Assembly: GCF_013003915.1 (NCBI RefSeq)
Contig: NZ_JABAIV010000001.1
Coordinates: 1,116,001-1,180,000 of the forward strand
DNA length: 64,000 nucleotides
Reading direction: 5' to 3'
Source of the DNA: Telluria aromaticivorans
Lineage (GTDB): Bacteria > Pseudomonadota > Gammaproteobacteria > Burkholderiales > Burkholderiaceae_D
The notes under the pieces were generated by a model. It had not been told where the DNA came from, ran no database searches, and saw only the letters and a program-made list of their open reading frames with translations. Position 1 is the stretch's first letter. Each line of letters opens with the position of its first letter. Both the position numbers and the translations under genes were made by a program. Below, piece by piece: positions 17,298-27,459 of the stretch.

Positions 17298-18596
17298 TCA
17301 GTGAAGAGAGGATTTACGGGCCGCCATGACGCCGGCGACCGTGTAGAACGAACCAAAGACCACAATTCTATCATTCTCCCCTGCCCGGCTCACCGCATTC
17401 GCATACGCCTCGGCCGGATTGGCGAAGCTGGTGACCGAAAAATCGTCCGCTTTGGCGCCCGCGGGCTTCAAGGCTTCGAGTTTTTCGGCCAGGTGCGCAG
17501 GCTGGGCGGAGCGTGGGGACGGCAGCGCCGTCACGCACCAATGGTCGACGTACTGGGCCATCGGCGCAATCACGGCATCGATGTCCTTGTCTTCCATGAT
17601 GCCGAACACCGCATAGGTGTAGCGGTGGAAGCCCATGTTCCCGAGGTTCTGGGCCAGGGTCGCGGCAGCGTGTGGATTGTGGGCGACGTCGAGCACCTGG
17701 GTCGGGCGTCCCGGCAGCACCTGGAAGCGTCCCGGCAGCTCGACCAGCGCCAGCCCGGCGCGCACTTCCTGTGCGCCGCAGGGCAGCTGCATGCGCAGTA
17801 CTTCGAGCGCAGCCAGCGCGGCGGAGGCGTTGAGCAGCTGGTTGGCGCCGCGCAGTGCCGGATAGGCCAGCGAATTGCGGCGCTGGCCGCGTCCACCGTA
17901 GCTCCACTGCTGCTGGTCGCCCTGGTAGTTGAAGTCGCGGCCCAGCAGCCACAGGTCGGCGCCGATGCTTTCCGCGTGGTCGATCAGCGATTGCGGGGGC
18001 ACCGGGTCGCTGCAGATCGCCGTCCTGCCGGCGCGGAAGATGCCGGCTTTCTCGAAGCCGATTTTCTCGCGCGTGTCGCCGAGGTAGTCGGTGTGGTCGA
18101 TGTCGACGCTGGTGACGATCGCCACGTCGGCGTCGACCACGTTGACCGCATCGAGGCGCCCGCCCAGGCCGACTTCGAGGATCGCGACGTCGACGTTCGA
18201 TTGGGAGATCAGGTGCATGATCGCGAGGGTCGTGAATTCGAAATAGGTCAGCGCTACGTCGCCGCGCACGCTTTCCACGGCATCGAAGGCCTCGACCAGT
18301 GCCGCGTCGGATGCAAGCTCGCCGTTGATGCGGGCGCGCTCGTTAAAATCGAGGAAATGCGGCTTGATGTAGAGGCCGACGCGATAGCCGCATTGCAGCA
18401 GCACGCTTTCCAGCATCGCGCAGGTCGAGCCCTTGCCGTTGGTGCCGGCCACCATGATCACGGGGCAGGCAAAAGTGAGCTGCAGGCGTTCCTTGACGGC
18501 GCGCACGCGGTCCAGGCCCATGTCGATATGGGTTTCGGCATGGCGTGACTCGAGCAGCGCCAGCCAGTCGGGCAAGATGGTCGGGGTAGTAGGCAT
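17298..18596 (-). CDS. folC: Dihydrofolate synthase / folylpolyglutamate synthase
   Basis: A 432-residue Mur-ligase-fold enzyme that adds glutamate to dihydropteroate and then to folates. The P-loop VAGTNGKGSTCA (about 48-59), the folate/ATP segment DFNERARINGE, the carbamylated-lysine region (REKIGFEKAGIFR) and DVAHNPHAA in the C-terminal domain are all present. It lies 12 bp before the SPOR gene in the conserved accD-folC-dedD-cvpA-purF order. Confidence 0.94.
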   Translation of the reverse strand: MPTTPTILPDWLALLESRHAETHIDMGLDRVRAVKERLQLTFACPVIMVAGTNGKGSTCAMLESVLLQCGYRVGLYIKPHFLDFNERARINGELASDAALVEAFDAVESVRGDVALTYFEFTTLAIMHLISQSNVDVAILEVGLGGRLDAVNVVDADVAIVTSVDIDHTDYLGDTREKIGFEKAGIFRAGRTAICSDPVPPQSLIDHAESIGADLWLLGRDFNYQGDQQQWSYGGRGQRRNSLAYPALRGANQLLNASAALAALEVLRMQLPCGAQEVRAGLALVELPGRFQVLPGRPTQVLDVAHNPHAAATLAQNLGNMGFHRYTYAVFGIMEDKDIDAVIAPMAQYVDHWCVTALPSPRSAQPAHLAEKLEALKPAGAKADDFSVTSFANPAEAYANAVSRAGENDRIVVFGSFYTVAGVMAARKSSLH

Positions 18597-18716
18597 GGAT
18601 GGACTTCATTGGTGCGTGCTCGGCACGGTACTCATGCGCGGGTGGTGCGCAAATACGGGAACGCGGAGCGGATGCCTGGACATCCGCTCCGCGAACGGGG
18701 TCATGCGAAGGCGTGA

Positions 18717-19589
18717 TCAGGCAAGGACTTCGACTGCCTGGTTCTGCAACAGCGCCAGCAGACGCGCGATTTCTTCGCGCATCTTGCGGCGGTCGACGAT
18801 CATATCGACGGCGCCCTTCTGGACCAGGAACTCGGCGCGCTGGAAGCCTTCCGGCAGCTTTTCGCGCACGGTGTTCTCGATCACGCGCGGGCCGGCAAAG
18901 CCGATCAGCGCCTTCGGTTCGGCGATCACGACGTCGCCCATGAAGGCGAACGAGGCCGACACGCCGCCCATGGTCGGGTCGGTCAGCACGCTAATGAAAG
19001 GCAGCTTCTTTTCCGACAGCTTGGTCAGCATGGCAGTGGTCTTGGCCATCTGCAGCAGCGACAGCAGGCCTTCCTGCATGCGGGCGCCGCCGGTGGCGGT
19101 AATGCAGATGAACGGCACCTTCTGCTCCAGGGCGATCTGGGCGCCGCGCACGAAGCGTTCGCCGACGACCGAGCCCATCGATCCACCCATGAATTCGAAT
19201 TCGAAGCAGGCGACGACGACCGGCAGGCTCATGATCGAGCCGCCCTGCACGATCAGCGCATCGGTTTCGCCGGTAGCTTCCATGGCCGATTTCAGGCGGT
19301 CCGGGTATTTCTTGCTGTCCTTGAACTTCAGGGTATCGACCGGCAGGGTTTCCTGGCCGATTTCATAGCGGCCTTCCGCATCGAGCAGCCCATCGAGGCG
19401 CTCGCGGGCGCGGATGCGCATGTGATAGTCGCATTTCGGGCACACGTGCAGGTTCGACTCCAGGTCGGCACGGTACAGCACCGCTTCGCACGACGGGCAC
19501 TTGACCCACAGCCCTTCGGGCATGGTTTTGCGGTTGGCGGCATCGGAGCGCTGGATCCGTGGGGGGAGCAATTTTTCTAGCCAACTCAT
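18717..19589 (-). CDS. accD: Acetyl-CoA carboxylase carboxyltransferase subunit beta
   Basis: A 290-residue subunit that, with AccA, transfers the carboxyl from biotin to acetyl-CoA to give malonyl-CoA. The N-terminal zinc ribbon has four cysteines (CPSC at about 33-36, CPKC at about 52-55). The crotonase-like core contains [14 protein letters not shown] and [10 protein letters not shown]. The start has AAGGAG six bases upstream. The usual trpA-accD neighbourhood is kept, but about 880 bp with a small membrane-protein gene and palindromes lies between them. Confidence 0.95.
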   Translation of the reverse strand: MSWLEKLLPPRIQRSDAANRKTMPEGLWVKCPSCEAVLYRADLESNLHVCPKCDYHMRIRARERLDGLLDAEGRYEIGQETLPVDTLKFKDSKKYPDRLKSAMEATGETDALIVQGGSIMSLPVVVACFEFEFMGGSMGSVVGERFVRGAQIALEQKVPFICITATGGARMQEGLLSLLQMAKTTAMLTKLSEKKLPFISVLTDPTMGGVSASFAFMGDVVIAEPKALIGFAGPRVIENTVREKLPEGFQRAEFLVQKGAVDMIVDRRKMREEIARLLALLQNQAVEVLA

Positions 19590-19701
19590 CTTTTTCTCCT
19601 TGCGGCAGTTCTTCGAGGTGGCGGTAGTGTAGCCGCTCAGAACCCGCTTGTCGAATCATGTCGGGCTACCAATTAACATCCTGACATCATTGTTCCACAC
19701 C

Positions 19702-19762
19702 GGGGTCAGAGTCAACGTTGAGCAATTTCCTAAAATTTTTCCGCAATTCGACTCCGACCCTG
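19702..19762. repeat. GGGTCAGAGTC palindrome, copy 1 (degenerate)
   Basis: Outer arms GGGGTCAGAGTC... and ...GACTCCGACCC are inverted around an AT-rich centre. It differs from copies 2-4 by several substitutions and lacks the TTTCCCAATAATT inner block. It pairs with copy 2 downstream. Confidence 0.7.
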
Positions 19763-19791
19763 ATTGCTTGTTGGCAGGCCTGTTGCAAAAC

Positions 19792-19860
19792 AATTAGGGT
19801 CAGAGTCGAATTACAGGAAACTTTTCAATGTTTCCCAATAATTCGACTCTGACCCTAATT
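19792..19860. repeat. GGGTCAGAGTC palindrome, copy 2
   Basis: This 69-bp element begins AATTAGGGTCAGAGTCGAAT and ends with its inverse (ATTCGACTCTGACCCTAATT). The two 20-base arms are almost perfectly complementary. The loop holds CAGGAAAC and GTTTCCC, which can form a second inner stem. Confidence 0.85.
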
Positions 19861-19892
19861 AATTTTCTTGAGTATCGGAACCGGAACGACAG

Positions 19893-20168
19893 TCAGGAAG
19901 CCTCCCCAATCTCGGAAGTGGTGTATTCGAAGCCACCGACCTTCTTGGCTGCAACGTTATAGAGCCATGCCGAGAAGGCGGTGCCGACATACGCGGCAGC
20001 AGCGTAGAACACTGGCGCCAGGAGCAGCAAGAAAATGAAATTCCCTTGGCCACCAGCGAGGGCGAACGCAACGAAGACGGCCACGAACGGAATGGATAGC
20101 AACAAGTACAGCATCGCCATGACCTTCGCCGACTGGCCTACGGAAACCTTTGTGACCTGTATTTTCAT
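19893..20168 (-). CDS. Small two-helix membrane protein, unknown
   Basis: A 91-residue protein with two hydrophobic spans (about 18-40 and 46-68). Its N-terminus KIQVTKVSVGQSAKVMA and C-terminal segment ASAWLYNVAAKKVGGFEY-like pattern (AWLYNVAAKKVGGFE) resemble a widespread family of small uncharacterised inner-membrane proteins. No enzymatic motif is present. It stands alone between trpA and accD, flanked on each side by a pair of GGGTCAGAGTC palindromes, and its composition is less GC-rich than its neighbours. It may be a late arrival in an otherwise conserved gene run. Confidence 0.7.
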   Translation of the reverse strand: MKIQVTKVSVGQSAKVMAMLYLLLSIPFVAVFVAFALAGGQGNFIFLLLLAPVFYAAAAYVGTAFSAWLYNVAAKKVGGFEYTTSEIGEAS

Positions 20169-20282
20169 TGAGTATCCGTTTAGTTGAACATTGGAAATAC
20201 GAACTCAATGTAAGCGAACTTTAAGGAACTTTATGCGGCGCAACGCAAAAGTCGCACTGCGCGAAAACAATAGCTCAAACAG

Positions 20283-20355
20283 TAATGAGGGTCAGAGTCA
20301 AATTGTTGAGCAACTTTGCAAAGTTTCCCAATAATTCGACTCTGACCCTCATTAA
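20283..20355. repeat. GGGTCAGAGTC palindrome, copy 3
   Basis: A 73-bp element with arms TAATGAGGGTCAGAGT and ACTCTGACCCTCATTA, exactly complementary over 16 bases. The loop carries the TTTCCCAATAATTCG block shared with copies 2 and 4. Confidence 0.85.
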
Positions 20356-20380
20356 TTAGCATTCGGATAGGCCTGCTGAT

Positions 20381-20445
20381 AATTAGGGTCAGAGTCGAAT
20401 TGCAGGAAATTTTTGAAAGTTTCCCAATAATTTAACTCTGACCCC
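20381..20445. repeat. GGGTCAGAGTC palindrome, copy 4
   Basis: A 65-bp element that begins AATTAGGGTCAGAGTCGAAT, as in copy 2, and ends AACTCTGACCCC. The spacer before it (AGGCCTG...) resembles the spacer between copies 1 and 2, so pairs 1-2 and 3-4 look like two versions of one doublet. Confidence 0.8.
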
Positions 20446-20472
20446 GAGGCTCCCCCAAGGCTCGCCCAAGGC

Positions 20473-21270
20473 TCAGGCGTCGAGGGCGGTGCGGATGGTG
20501 GTGGTGAAGGCACGGACGGCGTCGACGGCCTGGTCTTTTGGCACCGATTCGAGTTCCTGGATGATGCGGCTGCCGATCACGACCGCGTCCGCGACTTCGG
20601 CTACCGCACGGGCAGTGGCGCCGTCGCGGATGCCGAAGCCGACGCCGATCGGCAGCTTCACGTGCTCGCGGATGGTGGCGACACGGCGCGCTACATCCTC
20701 CGTGTCGATGGTGCCGGCGCCGGTGACGCCTTTCAGCGAGACGTAATAACTGAAGCCGCTACCGTACTGCGCCACCTGCTGGATGCGGGCCGTGGTCGAG
20801 GTCGGCGCGAGCAGGAAAATCAGGTCGAGGCCGTCGGCGCGCATGGCCTCGGCAAATGACGCGCACTCTTCCGGCGGGTAGTCGACGACGATGGCGCCGT
20901 CGACGCCGGCTTCTTTCGCGAGGCGGATGAAGTTATCCGGGCCGATACGCTCGATCGGGTTGGCGTAGCCCATCAGGACCACCGGCGTGGTGGCATCCTT
21001 CTGGCGGAATTCGCGCACGAAGTTAAACACATCCGGCAGGCCGATGCCGAATGCAAGCGCACGCTCGCAGGCGCGCTGGATCACCGGGCCTTCGGCCATC
21101 GGGTCGGAAAACGGCACGCCGAGTTCCAGCACATTGGCGCCGCCTTCCACCAGGGCGTGCATCAGCGGCACGGTGAGTTCCGGCGCCGGATCGCCGGCGG
21201 TGATGAAGGTGACCAGGCCGGTCTTGTCCTGCGCCTTGAGCGCAGCAAAGGTCGATTCGATACGGGACAT
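20473..21270 (-). CDS. trpA: Tryptophan synthase alpha chain
   Basis: A 265-residue TIM barrel that cleaves indole-3-glycerol phosphate to indole, which is channelled to TrpB. The catalytic E49 ([10 protein letters not shown]) is present. The position equivalent to the second catalytic residue, D60 in E. coli (PLADGP), is a Glu here (PMAEGP), a conservative change. The phosphate-binding end [13 protein letters not shown] and VVIGSRI are intact. It follows trpB by about 54 bp and is the last gene of trpFBA. Confidence 0.95.
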   Translation of the reverse strand: MSRIESTFAALKAQDKTGLVTFITAGDPAPELTVPLMHALVEGGANVLELGVPFSDPMAEGPVIQRACERALAFGIGLPDVFNFVREFRQKDATTPVVLMGYANPIERIGPDNFIRLAKEAGVDGAIVVDYPPEECASFAEAMRADGLDLIFLLAPTSTTARIQQVAQYGSGFSYYVSLKGVTGAGTIDTEDVARRVATIREHVKLPIGVGFGIRDGATARAVAEVADAVVIGSRIIQELESVPKDQAVDAVRAFTTTIRTALDA

Positions 21271-21324
21271 GCGGTTCTTTCAATCAGGGTTCACGTAGGG
21301 ATGGGAACGACAGGCTGAGACAAC

Positions 21325-22569
21325 TCAGCTGAAATCGAGTCCCATCTTCTCCGCCACCGTGTGCATGTCCTTGTCGCCGCGGCCCGACAGATTGACCAGG
21401 ATGTGCTGGTCCTTCGGCAGCGTGGCCGCCAGCTTTACCGCGTACGCGATCGCGTGCGACGATTCCAGCGCCGGGATAATCCCCTCGATGCGGCAGCAGT
21501 CGTGGAAGGCCTGCAGCGCTTCAATGTCCGTGATCGACACGTATTCGGCGCGCAGCGAATCCTTGAGCCAGGCGTGCTCCGGCCCCACGCCCGGATAATC
21601 CAGGCCGGCCGACACAGAATGGGTCTCGATGATCTGGCCGTTCGCATCCTGCAGCAAATAGGTGCGGTTGCCGTGCAACACGCCCGGGAAGCCGGCCGTC
21701 AGCGAAGCCGCATGCTTGCCCGAATCCAGGCCCTCGCCCGCCGCCTCGACGCCCACCAGCTTCACGCCCGGCTCGTCGATGTACGGATAGAAGATGCCCA
21801 TCGCGTTCGAGCCGCCGCCGATGCAGGCGACCACGTAGTCGGGCTGGCGCCCGGTCATGGCGGGCATCTGGACCCGGCATTCCTCGCCGATCACCGACTG
21901 GAAGTCGCGGACCATCATCGGGTAAGGATGCGGGCCTGCCACCGTGCCGATGATGTAGAAGGTGTTTTCGATGTTGGTGACCCAGTCGCGCATCGCTTCG
22001 TTGAGCGCGTCCTTCAGGGTCCTGGAGCCCGACTCCACCGGCACCACGGTCGCGCCCAGCAGTTTCATGCGGTAGACGTTCTGGGCCTGGCGCTTGACGT
22101 CTTCGCTGCCCATGTACACCACGCATTCGAGGCCGAAGCGGGCGCAGATGGTGGCAGTGGCCACGCCGTGCTGGCCGGCGCCGGTTTCGGCGATGATGCG
22201 CTTCTTGCCCATGCGGCGCGCCAGCAGGGCCTGGCCGATCACATTGTTGATCTTGTGGGCGCCGGTATGGTTCAGGTCTTCGCGCTTGAAGAAGATTTGC
22301 GCGCCGCCGGTCTGCTCGGACCAGCGCTTGGCGTGGTACACGGGCGACGGACGGCCGACGAAGTGGGCCAGCTCGTAGCGGTATTCATTGAGGAATTCGG
22401 GATCTTGCGAATAGCGTGCGTAGGCTTCGTTCAGCTCGGCCAATGCATGCGACAGGGTTTCGGCGACGAAGCTGCCGCCGTAGGGGCCGAAGTGCCCGGA
22501 CGTGTCGGGCAGCTGGTAGCCGGTGTTCTTGAACAGCGCGGCAGTGCCGCGGTTAGGCAATTCTTTCAT
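21325..22569 (-). CDS. trpB: Tryptophan synthase beta chain
   Basis: A 414-residue PLP enzyme joining indole and serine to give tryptophan. The cofactor lysine is K106 in HTGAHKINN. The COMM-domain segments, the glycine-rich phosphate site [12 protein letters not shown], and LLQDANGQI are all present. The ATG at 22569 (MKELPNRG) is preferred; a GTG twelve bases upstream at 22581 is possible. In either case the start lies inside the end of trpF, so the genes are coupled. Confidence 0.95.
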   Translation of the reverse strand: MKELPNRGTAALFKNTGYQLPDTSGHFGPYGGSFVAETLSHALAELNEAYARYSQDPEFLNEYRYELAHFVGRPSPVYHAKRWSEQTGGAQIFFKREDLNHTGAHKINNVIGQALLARRMGKKRIIAETGAGQHGVATATICARFGLECVVYMGSEDVKRQAQNVYRMKLLGATVVPVESGSRTLKDALNEAMRDWVTNIENTFYIIGTVAGPHPYPMMVRDFQSVIGEECRVQMPAMTGRQPDYVVACIGGGSNAMGIFYPYIDEPGVKLVGVEAAGEGLDSGKHAASLTAGFPGVLHGNRTYLLQDANGQIIETHSVSAGLDYPGVGPEHAWLKDSLRAEYVSITDIEALQAFHDCCRIEGIIPALESSHAIAYAVKLAATLPKDQHILVNLSGRGDKDMHTVAEKMGLDFS

Positions 22570-23245
22570 GGGATGTCTCACTCAAAATGGTGGCGTCGGC
22601 CGCCCGCACCGCCTTGATGAACTCGGCGAGCTTGCGGGCATCCTTGATGCCCTTCTGCGCTTCGACGCCACTGCTGACGTCTACCGCGAAGGGACGAACA
22701 CGTACCACCGCGTCAGTCGCGTTTTGTACGTTCAAGCCACCACTCAAAACGACCCGAGGCGCGAGCTCTTTTGGGATGAGAGACCAATCGAAAACCTTTC
22801 CAGCGCCGCCATACGCGTCCACATAAGTATCGAGCAGGACACCCGAGAACCAGGGACTAGCGGCGCGGTTTGCACGCTCGTATTCTAGCAGTTCATCCTG
22901 GGTCGTGTCCGGCCGGACGCGGAAGGCCCGTACATAGGGGCGCGCCACCTCAGCCGCGAGCGCCGCGCATTCCCCGGTCGTTTCATCGCCATGGAACTGA
23001 ATCAGCGACAGCGGCGCCTTCGCGGCGACCGCCTTGACCTCATCGGCAGTCGGGTTGACGAACAGCGCCACCGCGCTCACGTAAGGCGGCAAGGCTGCGC
23101 ACAGGTCCCCCGCGCGTTCGGGCGTGACGTAGCGCGGGCTCTTCGGATAGAACACGAAGCCCAGCGCATCGGCGCCGGCGGCGACGGCCGCGCGCAGGTC
23201 TTCCTCGCGGGTGATGCCGCAGATTTTGATACGGGTGCGTTGCAT
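22553..23245 (-). CDS. trpF: Phosphoribosylanthranilate isomerase
   Basis: A 230-residue TIM barrel for the third committed step of tryptophan synthesis. The catalytic Cys is in [10 protein letters not shown], the general acid Asp in [18 protein letters not shown], and VVLSGGL and [10 protein letters not shown] form the phosphate end. It opens the trpFBA operon, the usual split arrangement in Burkholderiales with trpE/G/D/C elsewhere. Its 3' end overlaps the trpB start by 17 bp. Confidence 0.94.
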   Translation of the reverse strand: MQRTRIKICGITREEDLRAAVAAGADALGFVFYPKSPRYVTPERAGDLCAALPPYVSAVALFVNPTADEVKAVAAKAPLSLIQFHGDETTGECAALAAEVARPYVRAFRVRPDTTQDELLEYERANRAASPWFSGVLLDTYVDAYGGAGKVFDWSLIPKELAPRVVLSGGLNVQNATDAVVRVRPFAVDVSSGVEAQKGIKDARKLAEFIKAVRAADATILSETSHERIA

Positions 23246-23299
23246 GTCGATCCTTCGTTATACGTGCGCCTGGCAAAGCTCTCAGTGTAGTCGAGGGCT

Positions 23300-24100
23300 C
23301 TACAGCCAAGGCAAGGGCGACGCCGCCTCTTGCGGCAATCCCCATCTTGGATCGTAATCGATTTTGGCCAGGTACAGGCCGTCCGGCATGAAGGTCGGCG
23401 CGGCGACATCGCGCGAGCGGCTGGCCAGCACCTCGGCCATCCAGCCCGGCTGCTGGCGGCCGACGCCGACATAGACCAGCGAGCCGACGATATTGCGCAC
23501 CATGTGGTGCAGGAAGGCGCTGGCCCGCACCGTGAACACGATCACGTCGCCGTAGCGCTGGATGCTCACCTCGTGCATCAGCTTGACCGGGGTATTGGCC
23601 TGGCAGCTGGCGGCGCGGAAGGCCGAGAAATCGTGCTCGCCGACCAGGTGCCGCGCCGCTTCCCGCATGGCGTCGAGGTCGAGCGGGCGGAACACCCACC
23701 CAGCCCGGCCGGCCAGCAGCGCCGACGGGGTCGGGTGGTTGTAGAGCACGTAATGGTAGGTGCGCGAACGCGCCGAGAAGCGTGCGTGGAATTCCAGTCC
23801 ATCGAGTTCGGCCGGCGGCTGGTGCGCCCAGCGCACGGCGATCGAATCGGGCAGGAAGGTATTCACGCCGCGCACCCAGCTCTGGGTGGCGCGGTCGAGT
23901 TCCGTGTCGAAGTGGATCACCTGCTCGATGCCGTGCACGCCGGCGTCGGTGCGGCCGGCGCAGGTGGTCGCCAGCGGCGTGCAGGCAAACTTCTCGAGGG
24001 CGATCTCGAGACGGTCCTGGACGGTGTTGCGGTCCGGCTGCTTCTGGTAGCCGGACCAGGTCGTGCCTACGTACTGGACACCAAGTGCGATGCGCCTCAC
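23300..24100 (-). CDS. truA: tRNA pseudouridine(38-40) synthase
   Basis: A 266-residue enzyme that isomerises uridines 38-40 in the tRNA anticodon arm. The catalytic Asp is D52 in [24 protein letters not shown] and [17 protein letters not shown] are family motifs. The start is a GTG at 24100 that overlaps the fimV stop as GTGA. The fimV-truA-trpF order is a Burkholderiales trait, so expression is probably coupled to fimV. Confidence 0.94.
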   Translation of the reverse strand: MRRIALGVQYVGTTWSGYQKQPDRNTVQDRLEIALEKFACTPLATTCAGRTDAGVHGIEQVIHFDTELDRATQSWVRGVNTFLPDSIAVRWAHQPPAELDGLEFHARFSARSRTYHYVLYNHPTPSALLAGRAGWVFRPLDLDAMREAARHLVGEHDFSAFRAASCQANTPVKLMHEVSIQRYGDVIVFTVRASAFLHHMVRNIVGSLVYVGVGRQQPGWMAEVLASRSRDVAAPTFMPDGLYLAKIDYDPRWGLPQEAASPLPWL

Positions 24101-27100
24101 GCGAGCAGGGAGCGCATCGCGCTGGCCTTGCTCACCTGTTCGCTGCTGCCACCCTTGATGACTTCATCGAGCAGCTCGCGTGCGCCTTCCTTGTCGCCGA
24201 TTTCCTGGTAGGCGATTGCGAGGTCGAGTTTGGTTTCCATTTCCATGTGCTCGGGCGACATGGCGGCCGGCTCCAGCGCTTCGCCGGGTTCCGGCAGGGC
24301 CACATCGGGCGGCGATGCCTGGCCAGGGGCCGGCAGCTCGAGGTCGATGTCGGTCAGGTCGAAGGATGGCGCGGCCGGGGCCAGTGCGGCTTCACCGGCC
24401 GGGCCAGCCATCGGCATGTCCGGCAGCGCGAACGGGTCTTCATCGGCCCCGAACGAGGTATCGAATGCCAGCGGCTCTTCTTGCGGCGCCTGCGCCGCAG
24501 GCGGTGCGTCGAATTCGAAGGGCTCGGCCGCGGCGTGCGCAGGTGCAGGCGACGGAGTCGGGGCCAATGCAGCCGGGGCGAAATCGGCCGGGCTGCCGAA
24601 GTCCATGGTGTCGAGGTCGAACAGAGGATCGTCGGCCACGCCCGACTGTGCCGGGGTAGCGATGATGGCCGGGACGTCTTCGTGGAAAGGGGTCGCTTCG
24701 GCGACGGCGGCCGGCGCGGCCGGCGTCGCCGGCAGGCCGAAGTCCATCATGTCGAGGTCGAACAGCGGATCCTGCGCGGCAGCCGATTCGAAAGTGGCAC
24801 CAGCCATCGGCACCTCGTCTTCGTTCACGGCAGGCAGCGGCGGCAGGTCGAACTCGGCGGCCAGGCCGGCCATGTCGACGTCCGCGCCCGGCGCGTTCAT
24901 CGACGCGTGGCCTGCTTGCGCCTGCGGGGCTTCCGGCTCGCCGAAGCTCATGTCGAAGGCAAGATCGAACGGTTCCTCGGACGCCGGGGCAGGTGCCGCA
25001 GTGATATCGGCCGGTGTGACCGGGTCGAGCGCGAACTCGAGGTCAGGCACCGCCGTTTCGTCCTGCTCCTGCGAGAACGGGCCGCCCATCGCGATCGGCT
25101 CGCTGCTGCTCACCGGTTCGAAGGTCAGGCCGCCCAGGTCGAAGTCGAGCGCATTGTCGTCGGCGCGTCCTTCGGCCACGGCGTCGGCAACCGGCACTGC
25201 GGTGGCGTCGTGGTCCATGGCGGCATAGGCTGCACCGCCTGCGAGCGCGCCGGTAGCAGCGCCAGCGCCGAAAGCGGCCGCCGGGGCGCCGCTGCGGAAG
25301 GCGCCTTCCAGCTGTTGCGACAGAAGCGACTGCTGGTCGCGTTCCTGCGCGCTTGGCGCAGGGGCCACCGGCGCCGCGCCGGTCGCGCTCGCATACATCG
25401 GGTTGGTCGGGTCGATGCCCTGGCCGAGCGCTGCCGCCTGGGCCCATTCGTCGCCCTGGCCGCGCGTGATGCCGAACAGCTCGCCGGCCTGGGTTTCAAA
25501 GGCGCGCAGGTCCTTGCGCGCGGCATAGATCTCGAGCAGCTTCAGGCGCACCGGGTGACGTTCCGGCTGGTTGCGCAGGGCTTCCTTGAGGATCTCTTCG
25601 GCCTGGGCATCGCGGCCGTAGGCGATATAAACATCGGCTTCGGCGACCGGGTCGACTTCATTGGTGTCGAGTTGCGAGGCCGAGGGCGCGAAGCTGGAGT
25701 TGAACACGCTGTTGCTGGTGTCGACGCTCTGGCCACCCGCTTCCGCGAACAGCGAGTGGGCAGCCTTGGTCGGCACGCCCAGCACCGACGGCTCGGCGTC
25801 GAGGATGCGTTCGTTGTCTTTCTTCTTCTTGCGGCGCGACAGGCCGAAGGCGGCCAGCAGCAGCACGGCAGCGCCGGCGGCAACCAGGTTGATGTTGTCC
25901 ATCAGCGTGTCGGCCAGGGTCTTCTCTTCAGCCTTGGCTTTCTTCTTCGGCTTGACCGCGGCCTTGTCGGCCGGCTTTACGGCCGGCGCCGGCGTGGTCC
26001 CTGCAAGCTTGTCGGCGGCGGCGCCCGCAGCCACACCAGCGGCAGCGCCTGCTGCCGCGTTCTGGGTATCGCTGCCGGTGCGGCTCTTCACCGTCATCAG
26101 CGTTTCCAGCTCGCTGACGTTGCGTTCGAGTTCCTTCACCCGGGCCTGGGCCAGCGCCAGCTCGCGCTCGCGGGCGATGCGGTCTTCGGCGTTTGCGGTG
26201 TCGCCGCCTGCACCGGCGGTCGCCTGCGTCGCCTTCGACAGGCGCAGCTGGTCCTGCGATTCATTGGCCGCGGTCGCGCGTTCCTCGACCTTGGCGGTGA
26301 TCTTGCCGGCCGCGCTCTGGCTGGCTTGCGGCGTACGCTGCGGCGCCGCGCTGGCCACCTGGCCGGCGAGCTTGTTGCGGTAGGCGTTGAAATCGGCCGC
26401 GTGGGCAACGACGACGGCATTGGCTTCGCCCTCGCCGCCGCCGCGCAGCGAGCCGGCATCCGGCACCGCCAGGATCTGGCCCGACTTCAGGCGGTTCATG
26501 TTGTTGCCGATGAAGGCGTCCGGATTGGCGCGGTACAGCGACACCAGCATCATGTCGAGCGAGATGTCGGCCGGCTTGAGTTTGGTCGCGATCTTGCTGA
26601 GGGTGTCGCCCTGGCGCACGCGGTAGCTGGACGGCGCATCGACGGCCGGCGCGGCCCGTGGGGCCGGCGGGGCGGTGCGCGACTCCTGCGCGCTTGGCGC
26701 GGCTGGCTGCGGCGTGGCCGCGCGCGGCTGGACCGGCGCCGGTGCCGGCGCTGCGGCAGCTGCCGGGCGCTGGGTCTCGGCCGCGACCTGGGCCGGCTGC
26801 GTCGCGCGCAGTTCGGCCGGGTCGAGCAGGAAGGTGTACTCGCGTACCAGGCGGCCGTTATTCCACGACAGCTCGAGCAGCATGTCCACGAACGGTTCGT
26901 TCAGCGGCTGGGTCGAACTCAGGCGGATGAACTGGCGGCCGGCGCGGGTCTCGACATTGAAGCGCAGCGACAGCAGCGCCGGATTGAATTCGATGTTGGC
27001 CGCGCGGAAGGCTTCCGGCGAGGCCAGCTTCACTGCCAGGCTGGACGCATCTTCGCCCGCCGTGGTCGTCAGTTCGATCTCGGCGCGAAGGGGCTGGCCG

Positions 27101-27234
27101 AGCGCCGACAGCACCGTCAGCTTGCCGAGGCCGGCGGCCGAGGCGGCAGGCGACAGGAGCACGGCACCGGCGACTGCCGCGGTGACTGTTTTCAGCGCAA
27201 ACGCCGTGAGCGCAGGACGGTGAGGAAGGTGCAT
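24097..27234 (-). CDS. fimV: FimV-family peptidoglycan-binding pilus/polarity protein
   Basis: A 1045-residue inner-membrane protein. It has a signal peptide (to about 33, ...ASAAGLGKL), the conserved periplasmic FimV N-domain ([19 protein letters not shown]), a LysM motif ([18 protein letters not shown], about 200-260) and a coiled coil ([16 protein letters not shown]). One membrane helix follows ([17 protein letters not shown]), then a long acidic cytoplasmic part and the FimV C-terminal helical domain ([28 protein letters not shown]). In Pseudomonas FimV supports type IV pili, polar localisation and c-di-AMP/cAMP signalling. The acidic region has repeated DPLFDLDxMDFG units. It stands alone upstream of truA. 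Confidence 0.9.
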   Translation of the reverse strand: MHLPHRPALTAFALKTVTAAVAGAVLLSPAASAAGLGKLTVLSALGQPLRAEIELTTTAGEDASSLAVKLASPEAFRAANIEFNPALLSLRFNVETRAGRQFIRLSSTQPLNEPFVDMLLELSWNNGRLVREYTFLLDPAELRATQPAQVAAETQRPAAAAAPAPAPVQPRAATPQPAAPSAQESRTAPPAPRAAPAVDAPSSYRVRQGDTLSKIATKLKPADISLDMMLVSLYRANPDAFIGNNMNRLKSGQILAVPDAGSLRGGGEGEANAVVVAHAADFNAYRNKLAGQVASAAPQRTPQASQSAAGKITAKVEERATAANESQDQLRLSKATQATAGAGGDTANAEDRIARERELALAQARVKELERNVSELETLMTVKSRTGSDTQNAAAGAAAGVAAGAAADKLAGTTPAPAVKPADKAAVKPKKKAKAEEKTLADTLMDNINLVAAGAAVLLLAAFGLSRRKKKKDNERILDAEPSVLGVPTKAAHSLFAEAGGQSVDTSNSVFNSSFAPSASQLDTNEVDPVAEADVYIAYGRDAQAEEILKEALRNQPERHPVRLKLLEIYAARKDLRAFETQAGELFGITRGQGDEWAQAAALGQGIDPTNPMYASATGAAPVAPAPSAQERDQQSLLSQQLEGAFRSGAPAAAFGAGAATGALAGGAAYAAMDHDATAVPVADAVAEGRADDNALDFDLGGLTFEPVSSSEPIAMGGPFSQEQDETAVPDLEFALDPVTPADITAAPAPASEEPFDLAFDMSFGEPEAPQAQAGHASMNAPGADVDMAGLAAEFDLPPLPAVNEDEVPMAGATFESAAAQDPLFDLDMMDFGLPATPAAPAAVAEATPFHEDVPAIIATPAQSGVADDPLFDLDTMDFGSPADFAPAALAPTPSPAPAHAAAEPFEFDAPPAAQAPQEEPLAFDTSFGADEDPFALPDMPMAGPAGEAALAPAAPSFDLTDIDLELPAPGQASPPDVALPEPGEALEPAAMSPEHMEMETKLDLAIAYQEIGDKEGARELLDEVIKGGSSEQVSKASAMRSLLA

Positions 27235-27459
27235 AATTGGCAGTGAAAATAGTTGGCTCTGGGCAAGAATCTCCCCGGGAGTCTCAACATATCATCATGC
27301 TCTGGAGCATGCAAGCTCTCCGCGCACAACTGTGACCTGCCAGAGGGGAAGTGTGGCCAGAATGGCGGAAAACACGCCGCCGGATGGTGTTCCAATATGC
27401 TCCCGCGACAAGGCCGCGGGACCCGGCACGGGCGCATCCTGCGCCCGCATCCATCTACA

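Larger units (their letters stand above)
19590..19892. other. Intergenic region with two palindromic repeats
   Basis: There is no gene here. The part next to accD holds its ribosome-binding site and probably its promoter, which I could not define. From 19702 it contains the first pair of GGGTCAGAGTC palindromes (see repeats), and base composition falls well below that of the flanking genes. Confidence 0.7.
20169..20472. other. Intergenic region with two palindromic repeats
   Basis: There is no gene between the small membrane protein start and the trpA stop. An AT-rich stretch of about 110 bp upstream of the small gene (20170-20280) may hold its promoter. The rest is the second pair of palindromes. 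Confidence 0.65.

Noticed and set aside
23782..27246. An open frame of over 1150 codons antisense to fimV, and similar long antisense frames over wspA, purF and the UvrA-like gene
   Set aside because: They are compositional shadows of high-GC genes: their translations are Arg/Ala/Gly-rich, lack family motifs, and mirror well-supported genes on the other strand.
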